Shown piece by piece: positions 44,502-54,858 of a DNA stretch of 64,000 nt (position 1 is the first letter of the stretch; each line of letters opens with the position of its first letter). Below the pieces are notes generated by a model, which was not told where the DNA came from, made no database searches, and saw only the letters and a program-made list of their open reading frames with translations. The position numbers were made by a program, and so were the translations under genes. This DNA comes from MGML01 sp034416335. GTDB taxonomy: Bacteria > Chloroflexota > Dehalococcoidia > Dehalococcoidales > UBA2162. Location: contig DAOULV010000018.1 in NCBI GenBank assembly GCA_034416335.1, forward strand, positions 124,001-188,000, in the 5' to 3' direction.

Positions 44502-46517
44502 ATGAGATACGCGGAAACCGGAATAAACCTGCATGTCGACCTGTCGCGGGGGAATATCGAAAAGGAAAAGACAGACCCGCGCCTGACCGAACTGCATCTC
44601 GGCGGACTGGGGACCAGCGCAAAGATTTTATGGGACGAAGTCCCGCCTGAGACCGACCCCTTTTCTCCCGAAAATCTGCTGATATTCAGCACCGGGCTGC
44701 TCTGCGGCACGCCTGCCCCCGGAGCCAACCGTACTATCGTCTCTACCTTCTCTCCCCAGACCTCCCTGATGGCTTATTCGATGATGGGGGGATTCTGGGC
44801 TCCCGAACTCAAGTTTGCCGGTTACGACAAACTGATAATCTGCGGGGTATCGCCCTCGCTGGTGTACCTTTGGATAAACAACGACAGGGTGGAAATCAGG
44901 GACGCGACTCACCTGCAGGGCAAAGGCGCCCAGGAGACCGCGGAACTGATACGTGAAGAACTCGATGATTCAGGAGTCCACATCGCTTCGATAGGCCTTG
45001 CCGGAGAGAACAGGGTCTATTTTGCGTCCATAGAACAGGGACGGTCTAGTGCCAGCCGCGGCGGGATAGGCGCGGTTATGGGGAGTAAAAGACTCAAGGC
45101 GATAGCGGTACGGGGAACAAAGGAAGTAAATGTCGCCCGGCCCGAAGAGCTTATGACACTGTGCGAAGACGTCCTTAAATATATCAAATGGCGGAACGAC
45201 AATCCCATACAGGGAGTACCACCGATTCTTGCCGGACTCGGCTCGCCGCAGGAAATGTCGATTAACGACGAAGAATGGCATACCACGAATTTCACCTGGG
45301 GAAATGCCCGCACCAGGAGGAAAGACTTCTGGACCGAGGACGTTGAAAAACAGTGGACGTCGACTATGGGCAGCGCCCGAAAGAGGCTGCTGAGCTGTTA
45401 CAACTGCCCGATGAAATGCGGCGCGCTGATAGCCTACCCCGGTATAAAGAATTACATGATGAAATGCTACTCGAAACTGACTTACACCATGGCGGCGATG
45501 TCGGACCTGGATTTCGGGCTGAGGATAGCCCAGCTTGCCACCGAATACGGGGTGGACGGTTTCTCTACCCCGCAGGTTATGGCTTTCGCCGTCGAACTCT
45601 ATGAAGAAGGTATCCTTACCGACCATGACCTGCCGGGTTTTCCCGCCGATAACGAGGAAAGGTTCTTCTGGCTCCTCGAGAAAATCGTGAGGCGGGAAGG
45701 AATCGGCGATATCCTTGCCGACGGCGTTTATCATGCCGCCCGTAAGATTGGAAAAGGCGCCGAAGAATTCGACCATAATACGATAAAGAAACACGAGCAA
45801 CTGCCGCTGAAACTGGGAATGTTGAATCCGATATACTACCTCATGTACTCCACCGGGGAAAAGATAAACATCACCCAGATCGAAGGCCAGTTCCCCCAGG
45901 CTCCTTTCGCGACCAGGGAAGAAAAAGAAGAGTTCGTCAAGGACTGGATACAGGTCCCGGACGAAAAATTCAAGCAGTTCATCCTCGACTGGGAGCCCAG
46001 GGGAGAAAAATCCCTGCCGTTTTTCCCCGATATCCAGACGACCTGCGAGATGGTCGACTGGATGGAGACGATGCATTACATAGACGACTCTCTCGGCGTG
46101 TGCGCGGGCCTGTCTTCTTTCCCGATAAAACCTCCTTACCACATACATAATTACCCGGCCGTTATTTCTTCCGCCACCGGGATGGATATGGATGAAGACG
46201 GACTGAAGAAGATAGCCAGGCGGAACCGGACTTTGCTCAGAGCGGTGAACATCAGCCGGGGAATGAGACGGGCTGATGAGAAACCGCCCGAAGACCACTG
46301 GCGGAGACGGTTCCCGGAGCTTGAGACTGAACTACTGGATGAATATTACAAATTCAAGGGCTGGAATTCGGAAGGGATACCGACGGCTGAATCGCTCGAG
46401 GAGCTTAAGCTGGATTACGTCAAGAACGATTTTCTAAGGAGGGGAATCCTGGGTAAAACAAAGAGCGGCGACGCTAAAGTGAAACCGGCTCGCGGCAGGA
46501 AGAAAAAGAAGGACTAA
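44502..46517 (+). CDS. bamB: tungsten AOR-family subunit, BamB-like (class II benzoyl-CoA reductase)
   Basis: A 671-residue aldehyde:ferredoxin oxidoreductase-family protein. LGGLGTSAKILWDE and ASRGGIGAVMGSKRLKAIAV are the pterin-binding and AOR landmarks, LLSCYNCPMKCGALI gives the CxxCxxxC cluster ligands and DSLGVCAGLS the fourth Cys. The following FeS, HdrD-, HdrA- and MvhD-like genes reproduce the bamBCDEF order of Geobacter-type complexes, so it is called BamB rather than a simple aldehyde oxidoreductase. It would reduce benzoyl-CoA (or a related aryl/enoyl-CoA) to a cyclic diene. A basic C-terminal tail (RGRKKKKD) is unusual. Confidence 0.83.
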   Translation: MRYAETGINLHVDLSRGNIEKEKTDPRLTELHLGGLGTSAKILWDEVPPETDPFSPENLLIFSTGLLCGTPAPGANRTIVSTFSPQTSLMAYSMMGGFWAPELKFAGYDKLIICGVSPSLVYLWINNDRVEIRDATHLQGKGAQETAELIREELDDSGVHIASIGLAGENRVYFASIEQGRSSASRGGIGAVMGSKRLKAIAVRGTKEVNVARPEELMTLCEDVLKYIKWRNDNPIQGVPPILAGLGSPQEMSINDEEWHTTNFTWGNARTRRKDFWTEDVEKQWTSTMGSARKRLLSCYNCPMKCGALIAYPGIKNYMMKCYSKLTYTMAAMSDLDFGLRIAQLATEYGVDGFSTPQVMAFAVELYEEGILTDHDLPGFPADNEERFFWLLEKIVRREGIGDILADGVYHAARKIGKGAEEFDHNTIKKHEQLPLKLGMLNPIYYLMYSTGEKINITQIEGQFPQAPFATREEKEEFVKDWIQVPDEKFKQFILDWEPRGEKSLPFFPDIQTTCEMVDWMETMHYIDDSLGVCAGLSSFPIKPPYHIHNYPAVISSATGMDMDEDGLKKIARRNRTLLRAVNISRGMRRADEKPPEDHWRRRFPELETELLDEYYKFKGWNSEGIPTAESLEELKLDYVKNDFLRRGILGKTKSGDAKVKPARGRKKKKD

Positions 46518-46520
46518 GAA

Positions 46521-47066
46521 TTGTCTGTCGATAAAAAAGGAAAAACCGTAAAAGTAATCAGGATAGACCTCGATAAATGCAACGGCTGCCGGGCCTGCGA
46601 AGTCGCCTGCTCGACGTTTCATGCGACCCCGCAGTACGGCAGTAACAATCCGGCCAAGTCCCGTATCCATGTTATCCACGAGCCGCTTAAAGACATCTTC
46701 GTGCCGATTCTTGCGGGTGAGAACGCCCGGGCAGAATGCAACAGCAGAAACATATACACCATAGACGGCAAAGAACACGATGAATGCGCCTTCTGCCGGG
46801 CTTCCTGTCCCTCGAGGACGCTGTTCAAGGAACCCGATTCGGGACTTCCGCTGAAGTGCAACACCTGTGAAAGTGATCCGGAACTGGAAGAGCCCAGGTG
46901 TGTCCAGTGGTGCCTCTCGGATGCTCTTACCTACGAGGAAAGGGAAGAAGAGGAAGAAGAAGAGCCGAAACCCGAGGAAATCGAGGCGGGAATCGAGTCA
47001 CTGGTGGATAAATACGGGCTGGAACAGGTGGTCAATGCGGTCATCAGGATGTCCGATAAAGAATAA
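46521..47066 (+). CDS. bamC: FeS electron-transfer subunit, BamC-like
   Basis: A 181-residue ferredoxin-type subunit from a TTG start, three bases after bamB. Cys groups CNGCRACEVACSTFH, CAFCRASCPSRT and CNTCESDPELEEPRCVQWC bind about three [4Fe-4S] clusters. An acidic linker (REEEEEEEPKPEEIEAG) leads to a helical C-terminus. By order it matches BamC, which wires the tungsten subunit to the Hdr-like module. Cytoplasmic, no signal. Confidence 0.85.
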   Translation: MSVDKKGKTVKVIRIDLDKCNGCRACEVACSTFHATPQYGSNNPAKSRIHVIHEPLKDIFVPILAGENARAECNSRNIYTIDGKEHDECAFCRASCPSRTLFKEPDSGLPLKCNTCESDPELEEPRCVQWCLSDALTYEEREEEEEEEPKPEEIEAGIESLVDKYGLEQVVNAVIRMSDKE

Positions 47067-47088
47067 TTAACAGGAATTAAGGAAACGA

Positions 47089-48231
47089 ATGGAAAACGTA
47101 TCCCCGTTCTATGAAGCAATAGACGAGATAAAACAAGCCGGTGGAGAGTCCTTCAAGTACTGTTACCAGTGCGGGTTGTGCGATACCGTCTGCCCCTGGA
47201 ACAGGGTTACCCGGTTCAGTATGCGTAATCTGGTCAGGCAGGCGGCGTTCGGGCTGCCCGAGACCGAGGGAGAAGATATCTGGCGCTGTACCACCTGCGG
47301 AAGCTGCCAGCAGCGGTGTCCCAGGGGAACGGGAACCATCGATGTTGCGGTATCATTCCGCAGGATTACATCGACGTACGGATTTTCACCGGAATCCGTC
47401 CACGTCGTAAGCGCCAGCCTCGGCGCCGAAGGGAATCCGCTGCGTGAAGCCCGGGCTGACAGAGCCGACTGGACGGAAGGCCTATCGGTAAAACCCTTCA
47501 CCGAGGGGATGGAAATTCTTTATTTCCCCGGCTGTTACCCCAGCTATGACCCCAGGCTTAAAAAAGTTGCTGCAGCCACGGCGGCTATTTTGAACCATGC
47601 GGGAGTCGATTTCGGAATTCTCGGTACAAAGGAGAACTGCTGCGGTGAAAGTATCCGCAAAACGGGAGACGAGGAACTGTACCGGCACCTGGCAAGGGAA
47701 AATATCAAGACGTTTATCGATAACGGTGTCCACAGAATCCTGGTCTCTTCCCCTCACTGCTATCATACTTTCAAGAATGAGTATTCCGAATTCAACGTGA
47801 ATTTCGACGTCGTACATATATCGCAGTACCTTTACGAGTTGATACACGCGGGAAGACTCCGATTCAGCAAAGAATACGGCAAAAAGATTACCTATCACGA
47901 CCCCTGTTACCTGGGCAGGCATAACGGCATATTCGACGAACCCCGTGAAGTACTGAGGGCGGTGCCGGGCCTGGAACTGGTGGAAATGGCGGAATCGAGG
48001 GATAACAGCCTCTGCTGCGGGGGTGGCGGGGGACGAATATGGATGGAAACGGCAAGAGGTGAAAGGTTCTCGGATATCAGGCTGCAGCAGGCTGAAGAAA
48101 CAGGAGCTTCCGAACTGATTACTTCCTGCCCGTACTGCATTACCAATTTCGAAGACAGCAGACTGTCGACGGAAAACGGTGATGCCATACCGGTAAAGGA
48201 TATTACGGAAATAGTCTGCGACGTGATATAA
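47089..48231 (+). CDS. bamD: HdrD-like FeS protein with two CCG domains, BamD-like
   Basis: A 380-residue protein: an N-terminal ferredoxin part (CYQCGLCDTVCPW, CTTCGSCQQRCPRG), then two CCG domains (FPGCYPSYDPR...ENCCGES and DPCYLGRHNG...SLCCGGGGGR...CPYC). The CCG motifs ligate noncubane FeS clusters in heterodisulfide reductase subunits. It lies 22 bases after the BamC-like gene and 11 before the HdrA-like selenoprotein gene. Role: electron transfer between the HdrA-like flavoprotein and the ring-reducing subunit. Confidence 0.88.
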   Translation: MENVSPFYEAIDEIKQAGGESFKYCYQCGLCDTVCPWNRVTRFSMRNLVRQAAFGLPETEGEDIWRCTTCGSCQQRCPRGTGTIDVAVSFRRITSTYGFSPESVHVVSASLGAEGNPLREARADRADWTEGLSVKPFTEGMEILYFPGCYPSYDPRLKKVAAATAAILNHAGVDFGILGTKENCCGESIRKTGDEELYRHLARENIKTFIDNGVHRILVSSPHCYHTFKNEYSEFNVNFDVVHISQYLYELIHAGRLRFSKEYGKKITYHDPCYLGRHNGIFDEPREVLRAVPGLELVEMAESRDNSLCCGGGGGRIWMETARGERFSDIRLQQAEETGASELITSCPYCITNFEDSRLSTENGDAIPVKDITEIVCDVI

Positions 48232-48242
48232 GGAAAATTGAA

Positions 48243-51200
48243 GTGGAGAATGAATCTTTAGTCGACAAAATCCGGCAGCTCCGGAAAAGCCCCGGTGAAA
48301 TCCAGTACGGTGACGTTATGGTCGTCGGCGGCGGTGTAAGCGGTATCCAGGCTTCGCTCGACCTTGCGGATTCAGGATTCAGAGTTTACCTCGTCGATAA
48401 ATTACCTGCAATCGGCGGCCACATGGCACAGCTCGACAAGACCTTCCCGACAAACGACTGCTCGATGTGAATACTCTCACCTAAACTGGTCGAGGTCGGC
48501 CGGCATCCGAACATAGAGGTACTGACTTACGCCGAAGTCGATAGCGTGGAAGGTGAAGCGGGGAACTTCACAGTAACCCTTACGCGAAAACCGAGGTATA
48601 TAATCGAAGACAAATGCAGGGGATGCACCACCTGCGTCGAATCCTGCCCGGTCGTATACCCCGACAAGTTCAACCAGGACATTTCGCAGAACAAAGCCGT
48701 CCATATTTACTATTCGCAGGCAATTCCTCTGGTAGCTTACATAGATGAAAGCTGTCTTTACCTGAAGGAAAAGAAATGCCGCCAGTGCGAAGCGGTCTGT
48801 GAAAACAAGGCTATAGATTTCAGCCAGACGGCGGAGAAGCTGCATCTGAACGTAGGGGCGATTATCCTGTCACCCGGTATCGAACCGTTTGATCCGGCAG
48901 TCAGAGATGAATACGGGTACGGCAGGTTTGCCAACGTTGTCACGAGCATGGACTACGAGCGTCTTCTGTGCGCTACCGGGCCGTATGAAGGTGAAATTCT
49001 GCGCGCTTCCGATAAAAAACATCCCGAAAAGATAGCCTGGATACAGTGCGTCGGTTCCAGGCAGGTACTCCCGGGCGGGAACAGCTACTGTTCTTCGGTG
49101 TGCTGCACATACGCCCAGAAACAGGTAATCGTGACCAAGGAACATGACCCGGATGCGGAGTGTACGATATTCCACAACGATATCCGCTCTTACGGCAAGG
49201 ACTTCGAGCGGTATTTTGACAGGGCTAACAGTCTGCCGGGAGTACGATTCATCAGGAGCTACGTATCCATCGGGAGAGAAATCCCGGAAACCGGTAACGC
49301 GACCATAAGATATTCGACGCCTGACGAAGGCGTTAAAGAAGAAGAGTTCGATATGGTCGTGTTATCCGTCGGTCTGAATCCTCCCGCAGATTATGATGAA
49401 CTGGCAGGGAAATTCGGCATCGATATCAATTCTCACGGTTTCTGCGATACCGGTACTGTCAGCACAGTGGAAACATCGCGACCGGGTATCTATGTCGGCG
49501 GTGCCTTCCAGGGGCCTGTGGACATACCGGAATCGGTGTACTCTGCCAGCGGAGCCGGTTCGCGGTGCGGTGAACTGCTCGGCTACAGGCAGGGAAAATT
49601 GAATACCGAGAGGACTTATCCGCCGGAAAGAGACGTCTCCGGCGAGGAACCGCGGATAGGGGTATTCGTGTGCCACTGCGGGGCGAATATCGGCAGGGTG
49701 GTGGACGTGCCTTCGGTGGTCGAATATGCCCTGACACTGCCCGGCGTTGCCCACGCTCAGGAGCAGTTATTTTCCTGTGCCACCAACTGCACCCAGGAAA
49801 TCACCGATACTATTAATGAAAAACAACTGAACCGTGTGGTCCTGGCTGCCTGTTCTCCCAGAACCCTGGAGCCGCTGTTCCGGGAGACTCTCAGGGAAGC
49901 CGGCATTAACCAGTATTTCTTTGAGTTCGCCAATATCAGGGAGCACTGTTCCTGGGTGCATTCACACGAACAGGAAGAAGCCACTCAGAAAGCCAGGGAT
50001 GTATTGCGGATGTCGGTGGCTCGATCTCATTACCTTGAGCCTTTGAAGGAATTCGAATTACCGGTTACCAAAGCTGCCCTGGTCGTCGGCGGCGGACTGG
50101 CAGGAATGACCTGCGCCCTTTCCATTGCCGGACACGGGTATGAGGTTTTCCTGCTGGAAAAGGAAGATGAACTTGGAGGAACGGCAGGGAAGATACACCA
50201 TACCCTGGAAGGGCTGGACGTAACGAAATATCTGGATGAAGTCCGGAGTGAAATTTACCGGAATCCGCTGGTACATGTCTATACGGGTGCCAGAATCATG
50301 GATACCGCCGGATATGTAGGTAATTTTGTAACCACGGTAGAATCGGAGCGGGGGACTACCCGTATCAAGCATGGGGCTACTGTCATAGCCACCGGCGCGG
50401 AAATTTACACTCCAGCGGAGTACCTGTACGGACAGGATGACAGGGTACTGACTCACCTGGAGCTGGAAGACAAAATCTTCCGGGGAGATGAAAATCTGGT
50501 AAATGCGGACAGCCTGGTAATGATACAATGCGTCGGCTGCCGGAACGAAGACCGGAACTACTGCAGCCGGATATGCTGCAGCGAATCGATAAAGAATGCC
50601 CTGAAACTAAAAGAACTGAATCCCGAAATGGATATCACTATTCTCTACCGGGACATACGGACCTACGGATTCAGGGAAGATTATTACCGGGAAGCCGCGG
50701 ATAAAGAAGTCAGGTTTATCCGTTATGAGCCGGAAAATCCACCCCGGGTTGAAACGGTAAAAGAAGCCGGAGACAATATTTTAAGGATAACGGTGCCCGA
50801 TCCGGTCCTCGGCAAGTTAATTGCCCTGGATGCCGATTTTCTCATGCTGGCTGCTGCGGTAATTCCTTCGGAGGAGACTGCCGGGATAGCCGGCAAATTT
50901 AAATTAACGCTTAATCCGGACGGGTTCTTTAAGGAGGCTCATGTCAAACTGAAGCCCGTGGAGTTTGCGACCGACGGCGTATATCTCTGCGGGATGGCGC
51001 ATTATCCGAAGCATATACCTGAAACGATAACCCAAGCGTTGGGGGCTGCCGGACGTGCCGTAACACTCCTCAACCGGGATACGGTCACCGCTTCGGGTTC
51101 GGTCTGCGAGGTTGAAGAGTGCAGGTGTATCGGCTGCGGGGCCTGCAGTTCGGCATGTACCTACGGAGCGATAGAAATGCTGGAGAAAAAACGCGGACAA

Positions 51201-51377
51201 AAAGCAGTGGTTAATCCCGTTCTCTGTAAGGGGGACGGACTCTGTAACTCGAAATGTCCCACCGGGGCCATTTCTCTCAAGCATTATACGGATAAAGAAC
51301 TGCTGAGTCAGATAGACGCGGCATTTTTCGATAGCGAAGTGCTTTCGGGGTCGAATATAAGCGGGGAGATTGCATGA
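48243..51377 (+). CDS. bamE: HdrA-like double-module flavoprotein, selenoprotein (Sec76), BamE-like
   Basis: UGA 48468-48470 read as Sec joins the short first frame to the long one: 1044 residues from GTG 48243. The conserved HdrA motif NDCSMCILSPKLVE reads NDCSM-U-ILSPKLVE, so Sec replaces the Cys. Two HdrA-like FAD modules (VVGGGVSGIQASLDLADSG and VVGGGLAGMTCALSIAG) are fused; ferredoxin clusters (CRGCTTCVESCP, CRQCEAVC, CIGCGACSSACTYG, CNSKCPTGAI) punctuate them. In such proteins FAD bifurcates electrons. Position and domains match BamE. It overlaps the next gene by four bases. Confidence 0.9.
48479..48496 (+). promoter_or_regulatory. candidate SECIS hairpin of the HdrA-like gene
   Basis: ACCT pairs with AGGT over a ten-base loop AAACTGGTCG that contains GGT about 18-20 bases after the UGA. 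GGU in the loop is what E. coli SECIS uses. The stem is only four base pairs. Confidence 0.3.
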
Positions 51378-52156
51378 GTACGGTAACCAATTATACTCCG
51401 GTAATAATCGGCTTTGTCTGCCACTGGTGAGGGTACGGCGCCGCCGACCTTGCTGGAGTTTCCAGACTGCAATACACAACCGATACCAGGCTTATCCGCG
51501 TGATGTGCACCGGCAGAGTAAACCTTGAGATGATACTCAGGGCTTTCTCCAACGGTGCCGACGGCGTATTTATTGGCGGATGCCGGCTGGGTGAGTGTAA
51601 TTATACTACTCAGGGAAACCTCGACGCTCTGGCAACGGTACACCTGTGCCGGAAGATTTTAAAATATATCGGGGTAAATCCCGAGCGTTTGAGAATCGAA
51701 TTTATGACTTCGGGTGACGGCATTCTTTTTGCGAATATTATGAACGGCTTCGGCAGACAGATAAAGGACCTGGGTCCGATTGGTTCGGGCGAAGAAGCGG
51801 AGTTGATTGACATAAAATCTAGAATCCCCAAGATTATCAGGCTTGTGCCGTATATTAAGATTAAAACGAACGAGAAGTTAGGTGTACATTTTGAGTCGCC
51901 CGGGGACTACGAAAACCTGTTCAGTGATAAAGATATCGAGCGGTTTTTCGGCGAAGTAGAATCATATTATATCGACCCGGGAAAGTGCCAGGCCTGCGGT
52001 ATATGCGCCGGCGTATGTCCTGTGGGTGCGATTTCAGGCCGAAAAAAAACACCTTACGTTATCAACCAGGATGAGTGTATAAAATGCGGGACGTGCATGG
52101 AATCCTGTCCGTCCCGCTTCAGTGCTATCAACAGACAGATTTCACAACTGTTTTAA
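51374..52156 (+). CDS. bamF: MvhD-like selenoprotein (Sec19) with ferredoxin tail, BamF-like
   Basis: UGA 51428-51430 read as Sec gives a 260-residue protein: FVCHW-U-GYGAADLAGVSRLQY replaces the CxWC-type motif of MvhD/FrhD hydrogenase delta subunits, followed by VMCTGRVNLEMILRAFSNGADGVFIGGCRLGECNY. The C-terminal third carries two ferredoxin motifs (CQACGICAGVCPVGAI, CIKCGTCMESCPSR), an extension beyond simple MvhD. It should receive electrons from the HdrA-like subunit, as in Hdr/Mvh complexes. It ends the bam-like operon. Start overlaps bamE (ATGA). Confidence 0.9.
51453..51465 (+). promoter_or_regulatory. candidate SECIS hairpin of the MvhD-like gene
   Basis: CTGGA pairs with TCCAG around GTT, the loop lying about 28 bases after the UGA. 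A second, closer hairpin exists at 51432-51449 (GGT-CGGC paired with GCCG-ACC). Which one SelB would use is unclear. Confidence 0.3.
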
Positions 52157-52202
52157 TAGTCCACTAAACAGATTTAATAGATCAGGTTACTGTATTGTCA
52201 GA

Positions 52203-52240
52203 TTGACAATTTGTATGAAATATATCATACTATAGTATGA
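52203..52240 (+). promoter_or_regulatory. promoter and operator of the MazEF-type pair
   Basis: TTGACA at 52203-52208 is followed after 19 bases by TACTAT (52228-52233), which lies inside a perfect 16-bp palindrome TCATACTATAGTATGA (52225-52240). This suits antitoxin autoregulation. Confidence 0.55.
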
Positions 52241-52269
52241 ATCAGGTATGAAAAACGAGGAGTTTATGG

Positions 52270-52524
52270 ATGGAAAAGAGTACAAAAGTCGCAATTAGCC
52301 TTCCCGAGAATACCCTGAAGGCCATTGAGAAAGAACGTAAAGCTAGAGGAGAAAGCCGTAGTGAGTTCTTTCGGCGCGCGGCTGAGAAACTTCTGAAACA
52401 AGAAAAAGAATCAAAAGAAGTAGACGCATATATTCATGGTTACACTGTTATGCCGGAATCAGCCGGGGAAGTTGAAGCCATCAATCGAGTGGGAATAAAC
52501 GTGCTGGCCGAGGAGCCCTGGTAA
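52270..52524 (+). CDS. ribbon-helix-helix antitoxin of a MazF-type toxin
   Basis: An 84-residue protein with an N-terminal ribbon-helix-helix (KVAISLPENTLKAIEKERKARGESRSEFFRRAAEKLL) and an acidic, flexible C-terminus that would bind the toxin. Its stop overlaps the MazF start (TAATG). AGGAG precedes the ATG. It follows the palindromic promoter at 52203-52240. It stands between the bam-like operon and the PaaK-like gene. Confidence 0.88.
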   Translation: MEKSTKVAISLPENTLKAIEKERKARGESRSEFFRRAAEKLLKQEKESKEVDAYIHGYTVMPESAGEVEAINRVGINVLAEEPW

Positions 52525-52841
52525 TGAAACGTGGCGGAATCTGGTGGGCAGAGTTAGGACCACCTGCCGGACGGCGGCCCGTACTTCTTTTATCTCGTGA
52601 TGAAGCTTATACAGTGAGGGAGCTTGTAACGGTTGCACCGATAACTACCAGAATACGTAATATTGCCTCCGAGGTACCGTTAGGTCTTGAAGACGGTCTT
52701 CCTAAACCCTGTGTTATAAACCTGGACACTGTTACTACTATTGCTAAATTCAGCCTGAGTGACAGGCTGACAGCCCTTAGTGCTGAAAAAGTAAAAGCTA
52801 TGGAGATTGCCCTGCACTTCGCTCTTGGTATGAAAAGCTGA
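52524..52841 (+). CDS. mazF: MazF/PemK-family toxin
   Basis: A 105-residue MazF-type endoribonuclease: MKRGGIWWAELGPPAGRRPVLLLSRDEAY at the start, VAPITTRIRN in the middle, EVPLGLEDGLPKPCVINLDTVTTIAK and SDRLTALSAEKVKAMEIALHFALG at the end are all typical. It is translationally coupled to the antitoxin. Expected role: mRNA interferase. Confidence 0.92.
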   Translation: MKRGGIWWAELGPPAGRRPVLLLSRDEAYTVRELVTVAPITTRIRNIASEVPLGLEDGLPKPCVINLDTVTTIAKFSLSDRLTALSAEKVKAMEIALHFALGMKS

Positions 52842-52974
52842 TTATTACCAGTCCGGGAGAAGGAGAGTAAACTACACAGGTACGGGACGTATTTTTCTAA
52901 CAAATAACAATTATTAACTTACCGGAAGTCTCTTCCCGAATCGGAGTTCGTGGGCTACGTTGTGAGAGAACCAG

Positions 52975-54309
52975 CTAACCGCTGTGCCGCAAGTCCTTGA
53001 ACCTCTTTGCTTTTACATCGTATCTCGGTAATGTGCCGAAGCTGTGAAACTCCAGATTATACCCGAGGTTTGTCTTCAGCCTTAGCTGGTCGGCCAGAGT
53101 ACGGGTAACCTCTTCCTTACGGGCTTCATTCTCCGGTTTCAACTCGACTTTAAGCGTGATATCGTCAATATCGCCTTTCTTGTCGACTATTACTTCGAAT
53201 TCATCGCCCAGTTCGGGAATACTCCTTACGACTTCTTCGATTGCGGTCGGTGCCAGCAGAACTCCCTTGACCTTGGTGATATCATCGGCTCTGCCGATAA
53301 CCCCTCTTTTCAGTATCCTGAAAGTGCGTCCGCAATCACACTTTTCATTACCCCACTCTATGATATCCTTGGAGTCGAAGCGGATGCACGGCTGGGCCAT
53401 TCGATTCAGATTGGTGATTATCATTTTCCCCGGTTTATCGGGTTCTGTTATCAGTTCACCGGTGTTCGTATCTTCTATCTCGACGGTAAAGAGGGCTTCG
53501 TTGATATGTATACCTGACTGGCAGACGCACTCATACCCCCAGGCGCCGATTTCGGTTGCTCCGATGTGGTCGTAGACCCTGGCATTCCAGGCTTCCTCCA
53601 TTCTTCTTTTGGTGGTCGGGATACTGCCGCCGGGTTCGCCGGCAACGGTAATTTTCTCAATATTCAGGCTTGCCGGTTCTATCCCGAGTTTATTAGCGGT
53701 CTCAGCCATACCCAGGACATAGGTCGGAGTAGCAAGGAAAGAATTTACTTTTAGTTCTTTCATCTTCAGTATCCGCGCTTCGGTGTTGAGAACTCCGCCG
53801 GGGACCACCTCGCAGCCCAGTTTTTCCGCTCCGTAGTGGGCCGACCAGAAAGCAACGAACACGTTGTAACCGAACGGGAAAAACACTCTGTGGCTGCTGT
53901 CGTATCCCTGAGCGCAGAGAACATACGCCCATGATTCTGCCCATAATTCCCAGTCCTGCCAGGTATCGGCCTGATATACCGGCTGACCCGTGGTGCCGCT
54001 GGTCTGACGATAAGCCGTGACATCTTTCAGCGGAACGGAAAGAATATCACCGTAAGGGAAAGGTTCGATACCCTGAATGGACCTGAGCATCGATTTTTCA
54101 ACTTTAGGCACTTTTTGAATATCGTCGTATGTCTTTATATCACCCGGCTCAAGTCCGGATTGAGCATAAATGCCGCGATAAAATTTCGAGTTATGATAAG
54201 CCCATTCGAGTATCGACCTGAACCTGTCCAGCTGGAGTTCGCGCAGCTTTTCCACCGGCATGGTTTCGAGGACCGGATTCCAGTACTTTATTACCTCTGA
54301 ATTACTCAT
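52975..54309 (-). CDS. paaK: phenylacetate-CoA ligase family enzyme
   Basis: A 444-residue AMP-forming aryl-CoA ligase: EKLRELQLDRFRSILEWAYHNSKFYR at the start, TSGTTGQPV for ATP binding, GATEIGAWGYECVCQSGIHI, and a C-terminal LKRGVIGRADDITKVKGVLLAPTAIEEV characteristic of PaaK. The cytoplasmic enzyme would activate phenylacetate, benzoate or a similar acid. It lies next to the bam-like operon on the opposite strand, a natural partner supplying the aryl-CoA. The exact acid is unknown. No clear promoter is seen. Confidence 0.9.
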   Translation of the reverse strand: MSNSEVIKYWNPVLETMPVEKLRELQLDRFRSILEWAYHNSKFYRGIYAQSGLEPGDIKTYDDIQKVPKVEKSMLRSIQGIEPFPYGDILSVPLKDVTAYRQTSGTTGQPVYQADTWQDWELWAESWAYVLCAQGYDSSHRVFFPFGYNVFVAFWSAHYGAEKLGCEVVPGGVLNTEARILKMKELKVNSFLATPTYVLGMAETANKLGIEPASLNIEKITVAGEPGGSIPTTKRRMEEAWNARVYDHIGATEIGAWGYECVCQSGIHINEALFTVEIEDTNTGELITEPDKPGKMIITNLNRMAQPCIRFDSKDIIEWGNEKCDCGRTFRILKRGVIGRADDITKVKGVLLAPTAIEEVVRSIPELGDEFEVIVDKKGDIDDITLKVELKPENEARKEEVTRTLADQLRLKTNLGYNLEFHSFGTLPRYDVKAKRFKDLRHSG

Positions 54310-54858
54310 TCGTTCTTAATATCCTGAGTAGTTTTTTTCACGTTTGACAGTTTTCCATTATGTTACTTTATCCGCTGGTTGTAAATACCTTTAAGATACA
54401 ATTAATACTATTCGGTTTTGGTTGTTATTGTACTCACCCCCTGTATCCCCCTTTCACGCAATACCCTGATTAAGTAGTAATGATTAGTTTGCGTGAAAGG
54501 GGGAAGTATTTTTGAGAGGGGCGGATTCCATGGCTATGTGTTCCTCGTTGTAATTGCGAGACTCGACCTTCTCCCGTTCGTCCTGAGCTTGTCGAAGGAC
54601 GAACCCAACTCCGTCATTGCGAGGATCCCGAATGAACGAAGTGAATCGGGAGATGTGGCAATCTCTATAATCGAACCTGGGGATTGCTTCGTCTCGACTA
54701 CGTCGAGGACTCGCAATGACAACAAAACCAATCGAATGCAAACAGAACTTAATACCTTTCCATAAGGTAGTCAATTCTGCTGTGTTTATTTTGACAAATC
54801 CCGGCGCAGGGGATTATGTTTAATTATTAAAAATATCGTTAATACAAAGGAGTAATAA
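54310..54858. other. repeat-rich divergent intergenic region, no gene
   Basis: About 550 bases between the divergent PaaK-like and fourth UGSC-like genes. Its middle is a family C repeat (54548-54720). A short inverted pair (GCGTGAAAGGGGG at 54491-54503 against CCCCCTTTCACGC at 54447-54459) flanks a short spacer. The promoter for the selenoprotein gene must lie after 54740. Confidence 0.65.
54548..54720 (+). repeat. family C repeat with inverted GTCATTGCGAG ends
   Basis: GTCATTGCGAG at 54613-54623 and CTCGCAATGAC at 54710-54720 are inverted ends of a MITE-like unit. A GTTCGTCC/GGACGAAC hairpin (54574-54602) precedes it. The same CTCGCAATGAC ends appear near 38263-38384. Confidence 0.7.

Noticed and set aside
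44970..46298. 442-residue antisense frame over the bamB-like gene
   Set aside because: It is the mirror of a strongly supported gene with all AOR motifs and has no recognisable protein features or ribosome site. The same holds for the antisense frames over 38536-39615, 43617-44393 and 32376-33122.
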